Assembly: GCA_000378025.1 (NCBI GenBank)
Contig: KB899087.1
Location: forward strand, 3,348,001 to 3,412,000
From: Xanthobacteraceae bacterium 501b
GTDB lineage: Bacteria; Pseudomonadota; Alphaproteobacteria; Rhizobiales; Xanthobacteraceae
Direction of reading: 5' to 3'
Length of the DNA: 64,000 bases
Position numbers and translations under genes: made by a program. The notes beneath the pieces are model-generated. The model was not told the DNA's origin. It saw only the letters and a program-made list of their open reading frames with translations, and did no database searches. Shown piece by piece: positions 55,169-64,000 of the stretch. Position 1 is the stretch's first letter. Every line of letters begins with the position of its first letter.

Positions 55169-56809
55169 TCACCCCAGCGCGGCGCCGTGCGGGACGCCGT
55201 GATGGTCGAGCAGCTCGCGCACCTTTTCGACCAGCTCGCCCTCGGTGCAGGCGAACTGCGCCGGGCGGCTCTCGCGCCACTCGGCATTGTCGGTGATCGC
55301 GGCGGCGGCCTTGGCGCCCTCGATCAAATCCTTGATCTGCACCTGCCCGTTTGCCCGCTCATCCGAACCCTGAATGACCACGCAAGGGCTGTTGCGGCGG
55401 TCGGCATATTTGAACTGGTTGCCGAGATTCTTCGGGTTGCCGAGATACATCTCGGCGCGGATGCCGGCCTGCCGCAACGTGCCCACCAGCCCCATATAAT
55501 GCGCCGTCTGGTCGCGATCCATCACCACCACCACGACAGGGCCGAATTCCGGCGCGGCGTCGGTGTTGAGATAAGACAGCGCGGAAGCGAGCCGCGAGAC
55601 GCCGATGGAGAAACCCGTAGCCGGCACAGCTTCGCCCCGGAAGCGGCCGACCAGCCCATCATAGCGCCCGCCGCCGCCGACGGAGCCGAAGCGCACCGGG
55701 CGGCCCTTCTCGTCCTTCACCTCGAAAGTCAGCTCGGCCTCGAAGACCGGGCCGGTGTAATATTCGAGGCCACGGACGACGGAGGGGTCGATGCGGATGC
55801 GGTCAGTACGATAGCCTGCGAAGTAAGAAAGGTTTCCGATTTCTCGGAGTTCCTTGATCCCTTCCGCTGCCTTTGCATTTGAACCGAATGCGCGTTCGAG
55901 CATGTCGCACGTCTTGTAATTCACGTATGAGCCGGCCCAACCGGCACGTTCGTCATACAAGAACTGCCCACGCTCGTGCTCAGGCAACGTTGCCATCCAC
56001 TCGTCGAATTGCTCGCGCGTTAGATACTCGCTGTCGCGTCCAGTCATCTGCGGCGACGCATTAATGAATTTGAGCACCAAGTCGACTTCGGAGGAGGCAA
56101 GCCCCGCGCCCTTGGTGAAATCGCCGCTCTTGGCCTCGGGGTTCTCCCAGCGGCCGGCGCCGAGCAGGTCGCGGACGCCTGAGATGCCCACCTTGTCGAA
56201 CTTGTCGATGGCGCGCAGCACGGTGAGCCGCCGCCCAGCATTCTCATCCCCGCCAAGGCCGATCGCCTCCAGCACGCCGTCCAGCACCTTGCGGTTGTTC
56301 ACCTTGATGACGAACTGGCCGGCAAGGCCCAGCGCCTCCAGCGTGTCGGCCATCATCATGCAGATCTCGGCATCCGCCGCCACCGTCGGGGCGCCCACCG
56401 TGTCGGCGTCGAACTGCATGAACTGGCGGAAGCGGCCGGGGCCGGGCTTCTCATTGCGAAACACCCAGCCGGCGCGGTAGCTGCGGAAGGGTTTTGGCAG
56501 CTTGTCGAAATTCTCCGCCACATGGCGGGCGAGCGGGGCGGTGAGGTCGTAGCGCAGCGACAGCCACTGCTCGTCATCGTCCTGGAAGGAGAACACGCCC
56601 TCATTCGGCCGGTCCTGGTCGGGCAGGAATTTTCCCAGCGCGTCGGTGTATTCGATGAAGGGGGTTTCCAGCGCCTCGAAGCCGTAGAGCTCATAGACCT
56701 TGCGGATGGTCTCTAGCATCGCCCGCGTCGGTACGAGTTCGCCCGGCCCGCGATCGGCAAAGCCGCGCGGCATGCGGGCGCGAAGCTTGGTGGGTTTGTC
56801 CTTGGCCAT
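55169..56809 (-). CDS. hisS: Histidyl-tRNA synthetase (546 aa)
   Basis: Class II synthetase. Motif 2 region [27 protein letters not shown], the histidine loop [12 protein letters not shown] (about residue 343) and [13 protein letters not shown] are present, followed by the anticodon-binding domain. At 546 residues it is about 120 longer than E. coli HisRS; the extra part lies in the insertion domain between motif 2 and the histidine loop. Residues about 237-336 are encoded by DNA with distinctly lower GC and different codon choice, while both flanks are normal. The frame is intact. Confidence 0.94.
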   Translation of the reverse strand: MAKDKPTKLRARMPRGFADRGPGELVPTRAMLETIRKVYELYGFEALETPFIEYTDALGKFLPDQDRPNEGVFSFQDDDEQWLSLRYDLTAPLARHVAENFDKLPKPFRSYRAGWVFRNEKPGPGRFRQFMQFDADTVGAPTVAADAEICMMMADTLEALGLAGQFVIKVNNRKVLDGVLEAIGLGGDENAGRRLTVLRAIDKFDKVGISGVRDLLGAGRWENPEAKSGDFTKGAGLASSEVDLVLKFINASPQMTGRDSEYLTREQFDEWMATLPEHERGQFLYDERAGWAGSYVNYKTCDMLERAFGSNAKAAEGIKELREIGNLSYFAGYRTDRIRIDPSVVRGLEYYTGPVFEAELTFEVKDEKGRPVRFGSVGGGGRYDGLVGRFRGEAVPATGFSIGVSRLASALSYLNTDAAPEFGPVVVVVMDRDQTAHYMGLVGTLRQAGIRAEMYLGNPKNLGNQFKYADRRNSPCVVIQGSDERANGQVQIKDLIEGAKAAAAITDNAEWRESRPAQFACTEGELVEKVRELLDHHGVPHGAALG

Positions 56810-56888
56810 GGGCGCCGTCCTTCTCGAAGTACGGCGCGGGTTTAGAGGATGGGGCGCGTGGCGGCAATGCCGGTGCGGGAGACGGGCC

Positions 56889-58004
56889 TCAGTCGAACAG
56901 CTCCGCCACCGCCTCCTCGGCGATCGCGAAGCCGGTGGAGGCGCCGGTGCCGCTGGTCACCACCACGAGGCGGATATGGTCGTGCGGCCGGTCGATGAAG
57001 GCGAGCCGGTCCGGCGCCGAGGCATAGGTGCCGATCCAGCGTTCAGTGACCGGCGGCCGGCGGCCGAACAAGGCGGCGTATTCGTCGAGGATCAGCTCGT
57101 CGACGAAATCGGGCGCGAACGGGTCCGGCGTCGCGCCATAATGGTGGCTGTCGCCCACCACAAGCGAGCCATCGGCTGACTGCACCACGATGAGGTGCAC
57201 GCCATGCGTGAGGTGCTCGGCCTGCTCGGCCTCCAGCACGCGCTTCAGCGCCTGCGCTTCGGGCAGTTCGGCATAGCCGAGATAGCGCCCCAGCGAGAGG
57301 TCGGTCATCACGGAGCCGGGCAGCATGCCCAGCGCCGGGTCGCTCACGCGCAGCATGTGCAGCTTGCAGCGGGTGACGCCATAGGCGGTGAAGCGGTCCT
57401 CGAACAGGGTGTGAAAATCGTCGCCCGGCGCCACCACGATCCGCGCGGCCGACACCGTGCCGGACGAGGTGACGACCCGGCCCGGCTCGACCGCTGTGAC
57501 CGCGCTCTCGCGGCGGAATTCCACGCCCTCGCTGGCCAGCCAGGCGGCAAGGCGAGGGATGGCGTCGCGCGATTCCACCCGCATGTCGTGCGGGCTCCAC
57601 AGCCCGCCGGAAAGCTCGCCCGTGAGCGCCGGCAGCCGCTCGCGCGTCGCCTCTGGCGTGAGCAGTTCGCAGCCCTCACCCATCTCAGTGGCGCGGAAGG
57701 CTTCCAGCACCGGCAGCGCCTCGGGGCGCCGCACCGCCACCAGCAGGCCGCGATGCACCACCTCGATGCCGGCCCGGGACGCTATTTCGGCCCAGATGTC
57801 GCGCGAGCGCATCGCCCGGCGCCAGCACTCGCCGCGCTGCTGGCCGGTGACGGTGACGAAGCCGAAATTGCGCACCGAAGCGCCATTGGCCTGCGCGTCG
57901 CGGTCGATGACGACCGTCTTCAGCCCGCGCCGCCGCGCCGCTATGGCGTGGCCGAGACCGACGACGCCCGCACCGACAATGGCGAGATCGAAACTGTCCG
58001 ACAT
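56889..58004 (-). CDS. FAD-dependent oxidoreductase, TIGR03364 type (371 aa)
   Basis: DAO-family flavoprotein. [17 protein letters not shown] is the FAD-binding GxGxx[12 protein letters not shown] and [16 protein letters not shown] are typical of the TIGR03364 group. The family is often found in phosphonate (2-aminoethylphosphonate) gene clusters; no such genes are nearby here, so the substrate is open. I start at ATG 58004 ([11 protein letters not shown]). Confidence 0.83.
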   Translation of the reverse strand: MSDSFDLAIVGAGVVGLGHAIAARRRGLKTVVIDRDAQANGASVRNFGFVTVTGQQRGECWRRAMRSRDIWAEIASRAGIEVVHRGLLVAVRRPEALPVLEAFRATEMGEGCELLTPEATRERLPALTGELSGGLWSPHDMRVESRDAIPRLAAWLASEGVEFRRESAVTAVEPGRVVTSSGTVSAARIVVAPGDDFHTLFEDRFTAYGVTRCKLHMLRVSDPALGMLPGSVMTDLSLGRYLGYAELPEAQALKRVLEAEQAEHLTHGVHLIVVQSADGSLVVGDSHHYGATPDPFAPDFVDELILDEYAALFGRRPPVTERWIGTYASAPDRLAFIDRPHDHIRLVVVTSGTGASTGFAIAEEAVAELFD

Positions 58005-58117
58005 GAGAAAGGTCCGCGTGGAGGGGAGATCCGGGAAGCGGCCAAGCCTATAGCCGCTCTGGCCCGCCCGCGCCACGCGACCTTGTGCGCGCCCCCCGCC
58101 CCCGATGCCGCCCGATT

Positions 58118-60067
58118 TCAGTTCGCGGCGGCGGAATCGCGCAGCTTCAGGCCGAGTTCGGCGAGGTCGGCCCGCACCTTGCGGGCGACGCCGGCATCGG
58201 GAAAGAAGCGGCCTATCATGGTGTCCGGCTCGCTCGCCCAGCCCGGCGCGATCGCCACCAGCTTGGCGACATCGGCGCGCGCCTCGTCATCCTCGCCGGC
58301 GAGATGGCTGGCCAGCGCCCGCGCCAGCAGCCCCGGCGCGTAGCCCTCGCCCATCAGATGGTCCGCCGCCGCGGCCGCCGCCACCGCATCTCCGCGGAGA
58401 TAGGCGGCGATGACGCGGTGATAATCCACCCAGGGCGGCATGCCCGGCGCCGCATGGGCGGCCTGCGCCAGCATCGCCTCGCCGCGCGCGCGCTCGCCCA
58501 GCGCCACGAGCCGGCCGCCGAAATCCGCCAATATGTCGACATCATAGGGGTTCAGTTCCAGCGCGCTCGCGCCCGCCGCCAGAGTGGCCGCGCGCTCGCC
58601 CCGGAAGAAATGCACATCCATCAGCACCCGGCGGGCGAAGGCGCTGGTCGGGGCCAGCTCCACCGCCTGCTCCACCGCCGCCAGCGCGCGGTTGAGCGCC
58701 GGAGTCGCGGCGCGTGGCGGGACGCCGGCGCGGATCTCGTCGAGATGCAGTTCCGCCAGCAGCGCGTAGCCGAGCGCGAAGGTGCGGTCGGCCGCCACGG
58801 CCTTTTCCAGGCAGTCGCGCGCCGCCTCATGGTCGGCCGGCAGATAGGAGCGCCAGTAGGAATAGGCGATCAGCACGCAGCCATAGGGCCCCGCGACCGC
58901 CGGCCCGCCGGCAGCGGTGACGCGGGCCCGCGCCCGCGCCTGGATCACCCCATAGGGCTCGGCGATGGCCGCCATGATGTCGCGCACCAGGCCGATTTCC
59001 AGCGCCGTGGCGTCGCCGCCGCGCCTGAGGCTGTCGAACTCCCGCGACCAGACGATCGTGCCGTCGCACAGGTCGGAGAGGCGCAGCAGCACGGAGAGCG
59101 TGCCGTCATCGTGGTTTTCCACCAGCCCGCCCAACGCGAAGGCGGAACTGGGCGAAGCCTCCTCGCCGGAACAGCGCAGCGCCGGGCGCGCATCCGGGCT
59201 CGCCAGCACGTCGAGCAGGTCGAAGCGGGCCAGCGCGTCGCGCACCCGCACCTCGATCGCCTCGGCGGTGAAATCGCCGCTGCCCGCCGCGCTGGCGCGG
59301 GCCGCCGTGTCGCCGGGCGGCAGCGCCGGGCCGCCGGTGGATTCGAACTCGCGCACCTCGATCATCGGTATGCCGAGCCGGTTGGCACGCTCCAGCGGCT
59401 CCCATTGCGACCCCGCCAGCACGCCCCGCAGCCCCAGCGGGTCGAGGCTGCCGAGCGCGAGGCCGGAGGCGACCAGGACCATGGCAACCAGAAGCACGCC
59501 GAGCGCGAGGCCGACGCCGATGCGCCGGCGCGGCGCGGCGACCGGCAGCGGGGCGGCAACCGGCGCGGCGGGCCGCTCGGCCGGATTTCCGCTGGAAAGG
59601 CCGTCCTGCGAAAGGTCGACGCCCGCCAGATCGGCCAGCGCTTCCGCCGCCTCGTCGGCGGGCGCGGGCGCCAGCGCCCCCGCCATCGCCCCTGCCGCCG
59701 GCCGTGGCAGGAAATGCGGCACATAGCTGCCGCGCGGAATGGCGATTTCGAGATCGTCGCCGGCACCGGCGCCGGCGTAATAGCGCTCCAGCGCCCGGCG
59801 CAGCCGCGTGGCCTCCACCCGCACGATCGGGTCGGCCTGCGGATCGAAGGAGGGGTCGCGCCCCAGCGCCTCGACGGCGATGGTGTAGCCCTTGATCGCC
59901 TCGCGGCGCCCATCGAGCGTCGCCTCGACGACGAAGCGCAGAATATTGGCGAGCTGCGGCGAGGAGCGCAGCTCATCGGAGGCGAGCACATGCGCCAGCG
60001 CGCGCCGCACCGCATCGGGGGAGGCCGCGTCGGCTCCGGGCGTCTCGACTGTCGTGCTCTCGGGCAC
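58118..60067 (-). CDS. Membrane-spanning TPR protein with N-terminal regulator-like domain (649 aa)
   Basis: Residues 25-110 (LRFVVEATLDGRREAIKGYT and VRVEATRLRRALERYYAG) form a domain seen at the N-terminus of many Rhizobiales adenylate-cyclase-like and TPR proteins. One membrane span (about 183-206) follows, then a beta/alpha region and tetratricopeptide-like helices to the end (AAVEQAVELAPTSAFARRVL and later units). GTG 60067 is the start. Topology suggests signal transfer across the inner membrane, but function is unknown. Confidence 0.75.
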   Translation of the reverse strand: MPESTTVETPGADAASPDAVRRALAHVLASDELRSSPQLANILRFVVEATLDGRREAIKGYTIAVEALGRDPSFDPQADPIVRVEATRLRRALERYYAGAGAGDDLEIAIPRGSYVPHFLPRPAAGAMAGALAPAPADEAAEALADLAGVDLSQDGLSSGNPAERPAAPVAAPLPVAAPRRRIGVGLALGVLLVAMVLVASGLALGSLDPLGLRGVLAGSQWEPLERANRLGIPMIEVREFESTGGPALPPGDTAARASAAGSGDFTAEAIEVRVRDALARFDLLDVLASPDARPALRCSGEEASPSSAFALGGLVENHDDGTLSVLLRLSDLCDGTIVWSREFDSLRRGGDATALEIGLVRDIMAAIAEPYGVIQARARARVTAAGGPAVAGPYGCVLIAYSYWRSYLPADHEAARDCLEKAVAADRTFALGYALLAELHLDEIRAGVPPRAATPALNRALAAVEQAVELAPTSAFARRVLMDVHFFRGERAATLAAGASALELNPYDVDILADFGGRLVALGERARGEAMLAQAAHAAPGMPPWVDYHRVIAAYLRGDAVAAAAAADHLMGEGYAPGLLARALASHLAGEDDEARADVAKLVAIAPGWASEPDTMIGRFFPDAGVARKVRADLAELGLKLRDSAAAN

Positions 60068-60419
60068 CGCAACGTCCTATCCTGCGCCGTCCCGGGCTCC
60101 CCCGCCCCGGACCCGGCAGAAACGCCCTCTGTGGGAGGCGCGCCGCGCTCACACACACTGACGCAGCGTTCTCTATCTTAGAGTTAGAGGGCGATTTCCC
60201 GATCAGATCGGTTCAATCTGATCGGATCGCACTCCACCTCTGCCGTGCGTTGATGGCCGCGATGAGGCCATCGGGTCAAGCCGGCCAATGCGCTGGCGGC
60301 GCGGCAGAAAGGAAAGTGATCACATCATGATTATTTCTCGTGAGCGCATCCTGCTTACGTATTATACATGACTAAAAAAGCGCGGCTTGTCCCCTTCGCC
60401 GTATCAGCCGGAGTCATTC
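60068..60419. other. Gap between the TPR gene and the aminotransferase gene
   Basis: 350 bases without a gene: the divergent promoters, a CTAGAG element half copy (60166-60234) and an AT-rich stretch (60320-60380) with TATTATACAT that may be part of the aminotransferase promoter. No RNA gene seen. Confidence 0.5.
60166..60234. repeat. CTAGAG palindromic element, other half copy
   Basis: GTTCTCTATCTTAGAGTTAG, then GGGCGATTTCCC, GATCAGATCGG and CAATCTGATCGGATCGCACT. It matches the first half of the 24373-24490 copy in inverse orientation and lacks the second palindrome and the terminal CTAG. Confidence 0.85.
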
Positions 60420-61757
60420 ATGTCTGCTTACTCTTCCGCAGCCGCCAGCCCGAACGACCTTGAGGCGTTCTTCATGCCGTTCACGCCCAACCGGGCGTTC
60501 AAGGCGAAGCCGCGCCTGCTCTCGCGCTCCAAGGACATGCACTATTACACGCCGGAAGGGCGCGCGGTGCTCGATGCTACCGCCGGTCTGTGGTGCGCCA
60601 ATGCGGGCCATAACCGCGACCCGATCGTCGAGGCGATCCAGCACCAGGCGGCGGAAATGGATTTCGCCCCGCCGTTCCAGTATGGCCACCCCAAGGCCTT
60701 CGCCGTCGCCGCCCGCATCGCCGCGCTGGCGCCGGGCGACCTCGACCATGTGTTCCTGTGCAATTCCGGCTCCGAGGCCGGCGACAGCGCGCTGAAGATC
60801 GCGCTCGCCTACCACGCCACCACAGGCAATGCGACGCGCACCCGCCTCATCGGCCGCGAGCGCGGCTATCACGGCGTCGGCTTCGGCGGCATCTCGGTCG
60901 GCGGCATGTCGCCCAACCGCAAGATGTTCGGCTCGCTGCTGCCGGGTGTCGACCACCTGCCGCACACCTATAACCGCGAGAAGCAGGCCTTTTCCAAGGG
61001 CGAGCCGGAGTGGGGCGCCGAGCGCGCCGACGCGCTGGAGAACCTCGTCGCCCTGCACGACGCCTCCACCATCGCCGCCGTTATCGTCGAGCCGATGGCC
61101 GGCTCCACCGGCGCCATTCCCGCCCCGGTCGGCTATCTCAAGCGCCTGCGCGAGCTCTGCGACAAGTATGGCATCCTGCTGATCTTCGACGAGGTCATCA
61201 CCGGCTTCGGCCGCCTCGGCTATGCCTTCGCCGCCGAGCGCTACGGCGTGGTGCCCGACATGATCACCTTCGCCAAGGGCGTCACCTCGGGCGCGGTGCC
61301 GATGGGCGGCGTGCTGGTGCGCAAGCACATTTACGACGCCTTCGTGAAGAGCGACGCGCCCGTCATCGACCTGTTCCACGGCTACACCTATTCGGCGCAC
61401 CCGCTGGCCTGCGCCGCCTCGCTCGCCACGCTCGACCTCTACCGCGAGGAAGGACTGTTCGAGCGGGTGCGCCAGATCGAGCCGATGTGGGCCGATGCCT
61501 TCCACTCGCTGCGCTCCAAGCCCGGCGTGCTCGACATCCGCACCGTCGGCCTCGTCGGCGCGGTGGACTTCGAATCGCGCGCCGACGGCGTCGGCCGCCG
61601 CGCCTATGAAGGCATGGAGCGTCTGTTCCACGACGAGGGCATGATGGTGCGCACCGCCGGCGACACCTTCGCCGTCAGCCCGCCGCTGATCGTCAGCGAG
61701 AGCCAGATGGGCGAGATCGTCGAGAAGATCGGCCGCACGCTCGACGCGATCTTCTGA
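60420..61757 (+). CDS. Omega-amino acid--pyruvate aminotransferase (445 aa)
   Basis: PLP-dependent class III aminotransferase of the beta-alanine:pyruvate type. The N-terminal FFMPFTPNRAFKAKPRLLSR and LWCANAGHNRDPIVEAI are characteristic, as are YHGVGFGGISVGGM and the PLP lysine Lys286 in FAKGVTSGAVPMGG. It likely moves an amino group from beta-alanine or another omega-amine to pyruvate. GGAG stands eight bases before ATG 60420. Stands alone. Confidence 0.9.
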   Translation: MSAYSSAAASPNDLEAFFMPFTPNRAFKAKPRLLSRSKDMHYYTPEGRAVLDATAGLWCANAGHNRDPIVEAIQHQAAEMDFAPPFQYGHPKAFAVAARIAALAPGDLDHVFLCNSGSEAGDSALKIALAYHATTGNATRTRLIGRERGYHGVGFGGISVGGMSPNRKMFGSLLPGVDHLPHTYNREKQAFSKGEPEWGAERADALENLVALHDASTIAAVIVEPMAGSTGAIPAPVGYLKRLRELCDKYGILLIFDEVITGFGRLGYAFAAERYGVVPDMITFAKGVTSGAVPMGGVLVRKHIYDAFVKSDAPVIDLFHGYTYSAHPLACAASLATLDLYREEGLFERVRQIEPMWADAFHSLRSKPGVLDIRTVGLVGAVDFESRADGVGRRAYEGMERLFHDEGMMVRTAGDTFAVSPPLIVSESQMGEIVEKIGRTLDAIF

Positions 61758-61779
61758 GCGGGCCGGCCTTCCGCCTCCC

Positions 61780-61867
61780 TCATCCCCGGGCCTGTCCCGG
61801 GGATCCAGCGGCCCCGCCTTGCGCCGCTGAAAAGCCTGGGTGGCCGGGTCAAGCCCGGCCATGAGGG
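61780..61867. repeat. Dispersed palindromic repeat, family A, pair
   Basis: TCATCCCCGGGCCTGTCCC-GGGGATCCAG, then about 35 bases later GTGGCCGGGTCAAGCCCGGCCATGA. Two units in the gap before hrpB. Confidence 0.75.
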
Positions 61868-61939
61868 CACAGTGGGCAGCAGGCGTCTTTGGGGGGCGCC
61901 CGTTCCCGCGCACGGCAACAGGCTGTATAGCCCTGCGCC

Positions 61940-64000
61940 ATGCCTGCGCCCCTCTCGCCCCTCCCCATCGATGACGCCCTGCCGGAACTGACCGCCGCCC
62001 TGCGCGCGGGCCCGTCCGCCGTGCTCGTGGCGCCGCCCGGCGCGGGCAAGACCACGCGGGTGCCCCTCGCCTTGCTCGGCGAGCCCTGGGTGGACGGGCG
62101 CAAGATCCTCGTGCTGGAGCCGCGCCGCCTCGCCGCCCGCGCCGCCGCCACCCGCATGGCACAGACGCTGGGCGAGGAAGCCGGGCAAACGGTCGGCTAC
62201 CGCGCCCGCTTCGGCTCGAAAGTGGGGCGCACCACCCGCATCGAGGTCATCACCGAGGGCATCTTCACCCGCATGATGCTGGATGACCCGGAGCTTTCCG
62301 GCGTCGCCGCCGTGCTGTTCGACGAGTTTCACGAGCGCAGCCTCGACGCCGATCTCGGCCTCGCCCTCGCGCTCGACGCGCAGGGCGCGCTGCGCGAGGA
62401 TTTGCGGATCCTCGTCATGTCGGCGACGCTGGACGGCGCCCGCGTCGCCCGCCTGCTGGACGGCGCGCCTGTGGTGGAAAGCCTCGGCCGCGCCTTCCCG
62501 GTGGAGACACGCTATGCCGGCCGGGTGCCGGGCGCGCCGGTCGAGCGGCAGATGGCGGAGCTCATCACCCGCGCGCTGCGCGAGGAGACCGGCTCGCTGC
62601 TCGCCTTCCTGCCCGGCGCGTCTGAGATCCGCCGCACCGAGCGGTTTTTGCGCGAGGCGATCCGGGACCCCGCCATCGACATCGCCCCGCTCTATGGCGC
62701 GCTGCCCCCCGCCGAGCAGGACCGCGCCATCGCCCCGGCGCCTCCCGGCCGGCGCAAAGTGGTGCTCGCCACTTCCATCGCGGAGACCAGCCTGACCATC
62801 GAGGGCGTGCGCGTCGTCATCGACAGCGGCCTCGCCCGGGTGCCGCGCTTCGAGCCCGGCGTCGGCCTCACCCGGCTGGAGACGGTGCGCGTGTCACGCG
62901 CCGCCGCCGACCAGCGGCGCGGCCGCGCCGGGCGCACCGAGCCGGGCGTGTGCCTGCGCCTGTGGCATGAGCCGGAGACGGCGAGCCTGCCGGCCTTCGC
63001 GACGCCGGAAATCCTCGCCGCCGATCTCTCCCGCCTCGTGCTCGACCTCGCGGTCTGGGGCGCGCGCGATCCCGCGACCCTCGCTTTTCTCGATCCACCC
63101 CCCGCCCCGGCGGTGACGGAGGCACGGGCGCTGCTCGGCGCGCTCGGCGCCTTCGCTACGGACGGGCAGGTGAGCCCGCTCGGCCGCGCCATGGCCCGGC
63201 TGCCGCTGGAGCCGCGCCTTGCCCGCATGGTGATCGAGGGCGCACGGCGCGGCGCCGGCGAAGAGGCCGCGCGCATCGCCGCCCTGGTCTCCGAGCGCGG
63301 GCTCGGCGGCGACGCGCCCGACCTCGCCCACCGGCTGATGGACTTTTCCCGGGATCGCTCCCGCCGCAGCGAGGAAGCCCGGCGGCTGGTCGAACGCTGG
63401 GCCGGCGAGGCGGAACGGCAGGTTTCGGGCACCCGGGCGAGCGGCGATACGCCCTCCCCCGCTGTGCTGCTGGCGCTGGCCTTCCCCGACCGGGTGGCGC
63501 GCGGGCGCGGCGACGGCCGCCGCTTCGTGCTGGCGAATGGGCGCGGCGCGGCGCTGGACCCCGCCTCCTCGCTCGCCCGCGCCCGCTTTCTCGCTATCGC
63601 CGAACTCACCGGCACGGCGGACGAAGCCCGCATCCTGCTCGCCACTGAGCTCACCGAAGCCGAGATCGAGGCGGAGTTCGGTGACGCCATCACCGAGGGC
63701 GTGGAAACCGCCTTCGATGCCGCCGCGGGCGCCTTGCGCGCCCGCCATGTGCGCCGGCTCGGCGCGCTTGTTCTGGCCGAGCGCACCGCCGCGCTGAAGC
63801 CGGGGGACGCCACCGCCCGGGCGCTAGCCCGCGCCGCCGCCGCGCGCGGGCTGGAGCGGCTCAACTGGTCCGAGGCGCAGCGGCAATGGCTTGATCGCGC
63901 CCGCTTCCTCCACGCCAGCGCGCCGGATCTCTGGCCGGACCTCGCCTGGCCGGCCCTTGCCGGAACGGCCGAGGACTGGCTGGCGCCTGTCCTGGGCGAC
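61940..64000 (+). CDS. hrpB: ATP-dependent RNA helicase HrpB, 3' end outside window
   Basis: DEAH-family helicase. Walker A APPGAGKTTRVPLALL (about residues 32-47), VLEPRRLAARAAA, the Walker B variant DEFHERSLDADLGLAL, SATLDG, and the C-terminal motif SIAETSLTIEGV are in order, then QRRGRAGRTEPG. 687 codons are present without a stop; HrpB is usually about 820 residues, so some 130 are missing. HrpB's RNA target in bacteria is not well known. Confidence 0.94.
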   Translation, partial: MPAPLSPLPIDDALPELTAALRAGPSAVLVAPPGAGKTTRVPLALLGEPWVDGRKILVLEPRRLAARAAATRMAQTLGEEAGQTVGYRARFGSKVGRTTRIEVITEGIFTRMMLDDPELSGVAAVLFDEFHERSLDADLGLALALDAQGALREDLRILVMSATLDGARVARLLDGAPVVESLGRAFPVETRYAGRVPGAPVERQMAELITRALREETGSLLAFLPGASEIRRTERFLREAIRDPAIDIAPLYGALPPAEQDRAIAPAPPGRRKVVLATSIAETSLTIEGVRVVIDSGLARVPRFEPGVGLTRLETVRVSRAAADQRRGRAGRTEPGVCLRLWHEPETASLPAFATPEILAADLSRLVLDLAVWGARDPATLAFLDPPPAPAVTEARALLGALGAFATDGQVSPLGRAMARLPLEPRLARMVIEGARRGAGEEAARIAALVSERGLGGDAPDLAHRLMDFSRDRSRRSEEARRLVERWAGEAERQVSGTRASGDTPSPAVLLALAFPDRVARGRGDGRRFVLANGRGAALDPASSLARARFLAIAELTGTADEARILLATELTEAEIEAEFGDAITEGVETAFDAAAGALRARHVRRLGALVLAERTAALKPGDATARALARAAAARGLERLNWSEAQRQWLDRARFLHASAPDLWPDLAWPALAGTAEDWLAPVLGD

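Overview
The window is GC-rich DNA (roughly 67-70% by eye) with the gene content of an alphaproteobacterium of the order Rhizobiales, most like the Xanthobacteraceae (Ancylobacter/Starkeya/Xanthobacter type). Pointers are GcrA, GANTC sites, a SAM-II riboswitch before metZ, HisZ-dependent HisG, fixNOQP-fixGHIS, an LTXXQ protein and a GCG_CRPN-type secreted protein. The genus is inference.

Layout. 1-140: end of glnD. 141-3340: a lower-GC accessory islet with an orphan membrane protein, a complete IS3-family element (1226 bp, 3-bp target duplication) and a small-ORF/Fic pair of toxin-antitoxin type. 3349-7059: a class A PBP, a YgjP-type metalloprotease and gcrA. 7483-13199: a frameshifted secreted GCG_CRPN protein, an LTXXQ protein, argD-argF, hslO and argE. 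13257-19549: trkH, apaG, metZ with its riboswitch, a tandem dCTP deaminase, nudC and a HIT protein. 19746-27044: an Fsr-type MFS exporter, three hydrolases, an APC permease and an exported methyltransferase. 27346-30391: a second low-GC accessory block with a deacetylase-like gene and an LpxD paralogue, the SRP RNA gene ffs, and an AT-rich gene whose product ends in an SSB-like tail. 30448-31545: a decapitated autotransporter. 31670-33996: dnaX-ybaB. 34142-38182: a TetR regulator and an LplT-PlsC-AAS fusion with its likely operator. 38350-47809: MFS, ccoSIHG and ccoPQON with a perfect FNR/FixK box. 48106-52267: small membrane protein, msrA, exported protein, UPF0114 protein and cysG. 52268-52835: a repeat-filled gap. 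52836-56809: hisG-hisZ-hisS. 56889-64000: FAD oxidoreductase, membrane TPR protein, omega-aminotransferase and the first 687 codons of hrpB.

Working together: argD-argF overlap by ATGA and act with argE in arginine synthesis; hisZ-hisG share one base and encode one enzyme; ccoNOQP builds the cbb3 oxidase that ccoGHIS assembles and loads with copper, with oxygen control through FNR/FixK; the TetR gene overlaps the end of the phospholipid remodelling gene it probably controls.

Most worth a second look: the orphan protein with an SSB-like C-terminal tail beside dnaX; a three-copy CTAGAG-ended palindromic element showing compensatory stem changes; a lower-GC patch inside hisS; the frameshifted GCG_CRPN gene carrying a 15-bp minisatellite whose relatives lie elsewhere in the window; the Fic partner peptide with a changed inhibitory motif; and the gcrA upstream region with a perfect palindrome and four GANTC sites. 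I saw no CRISPR array, tRNA, rRNA or prophage, and no multi-gene system I could call new with confidence.
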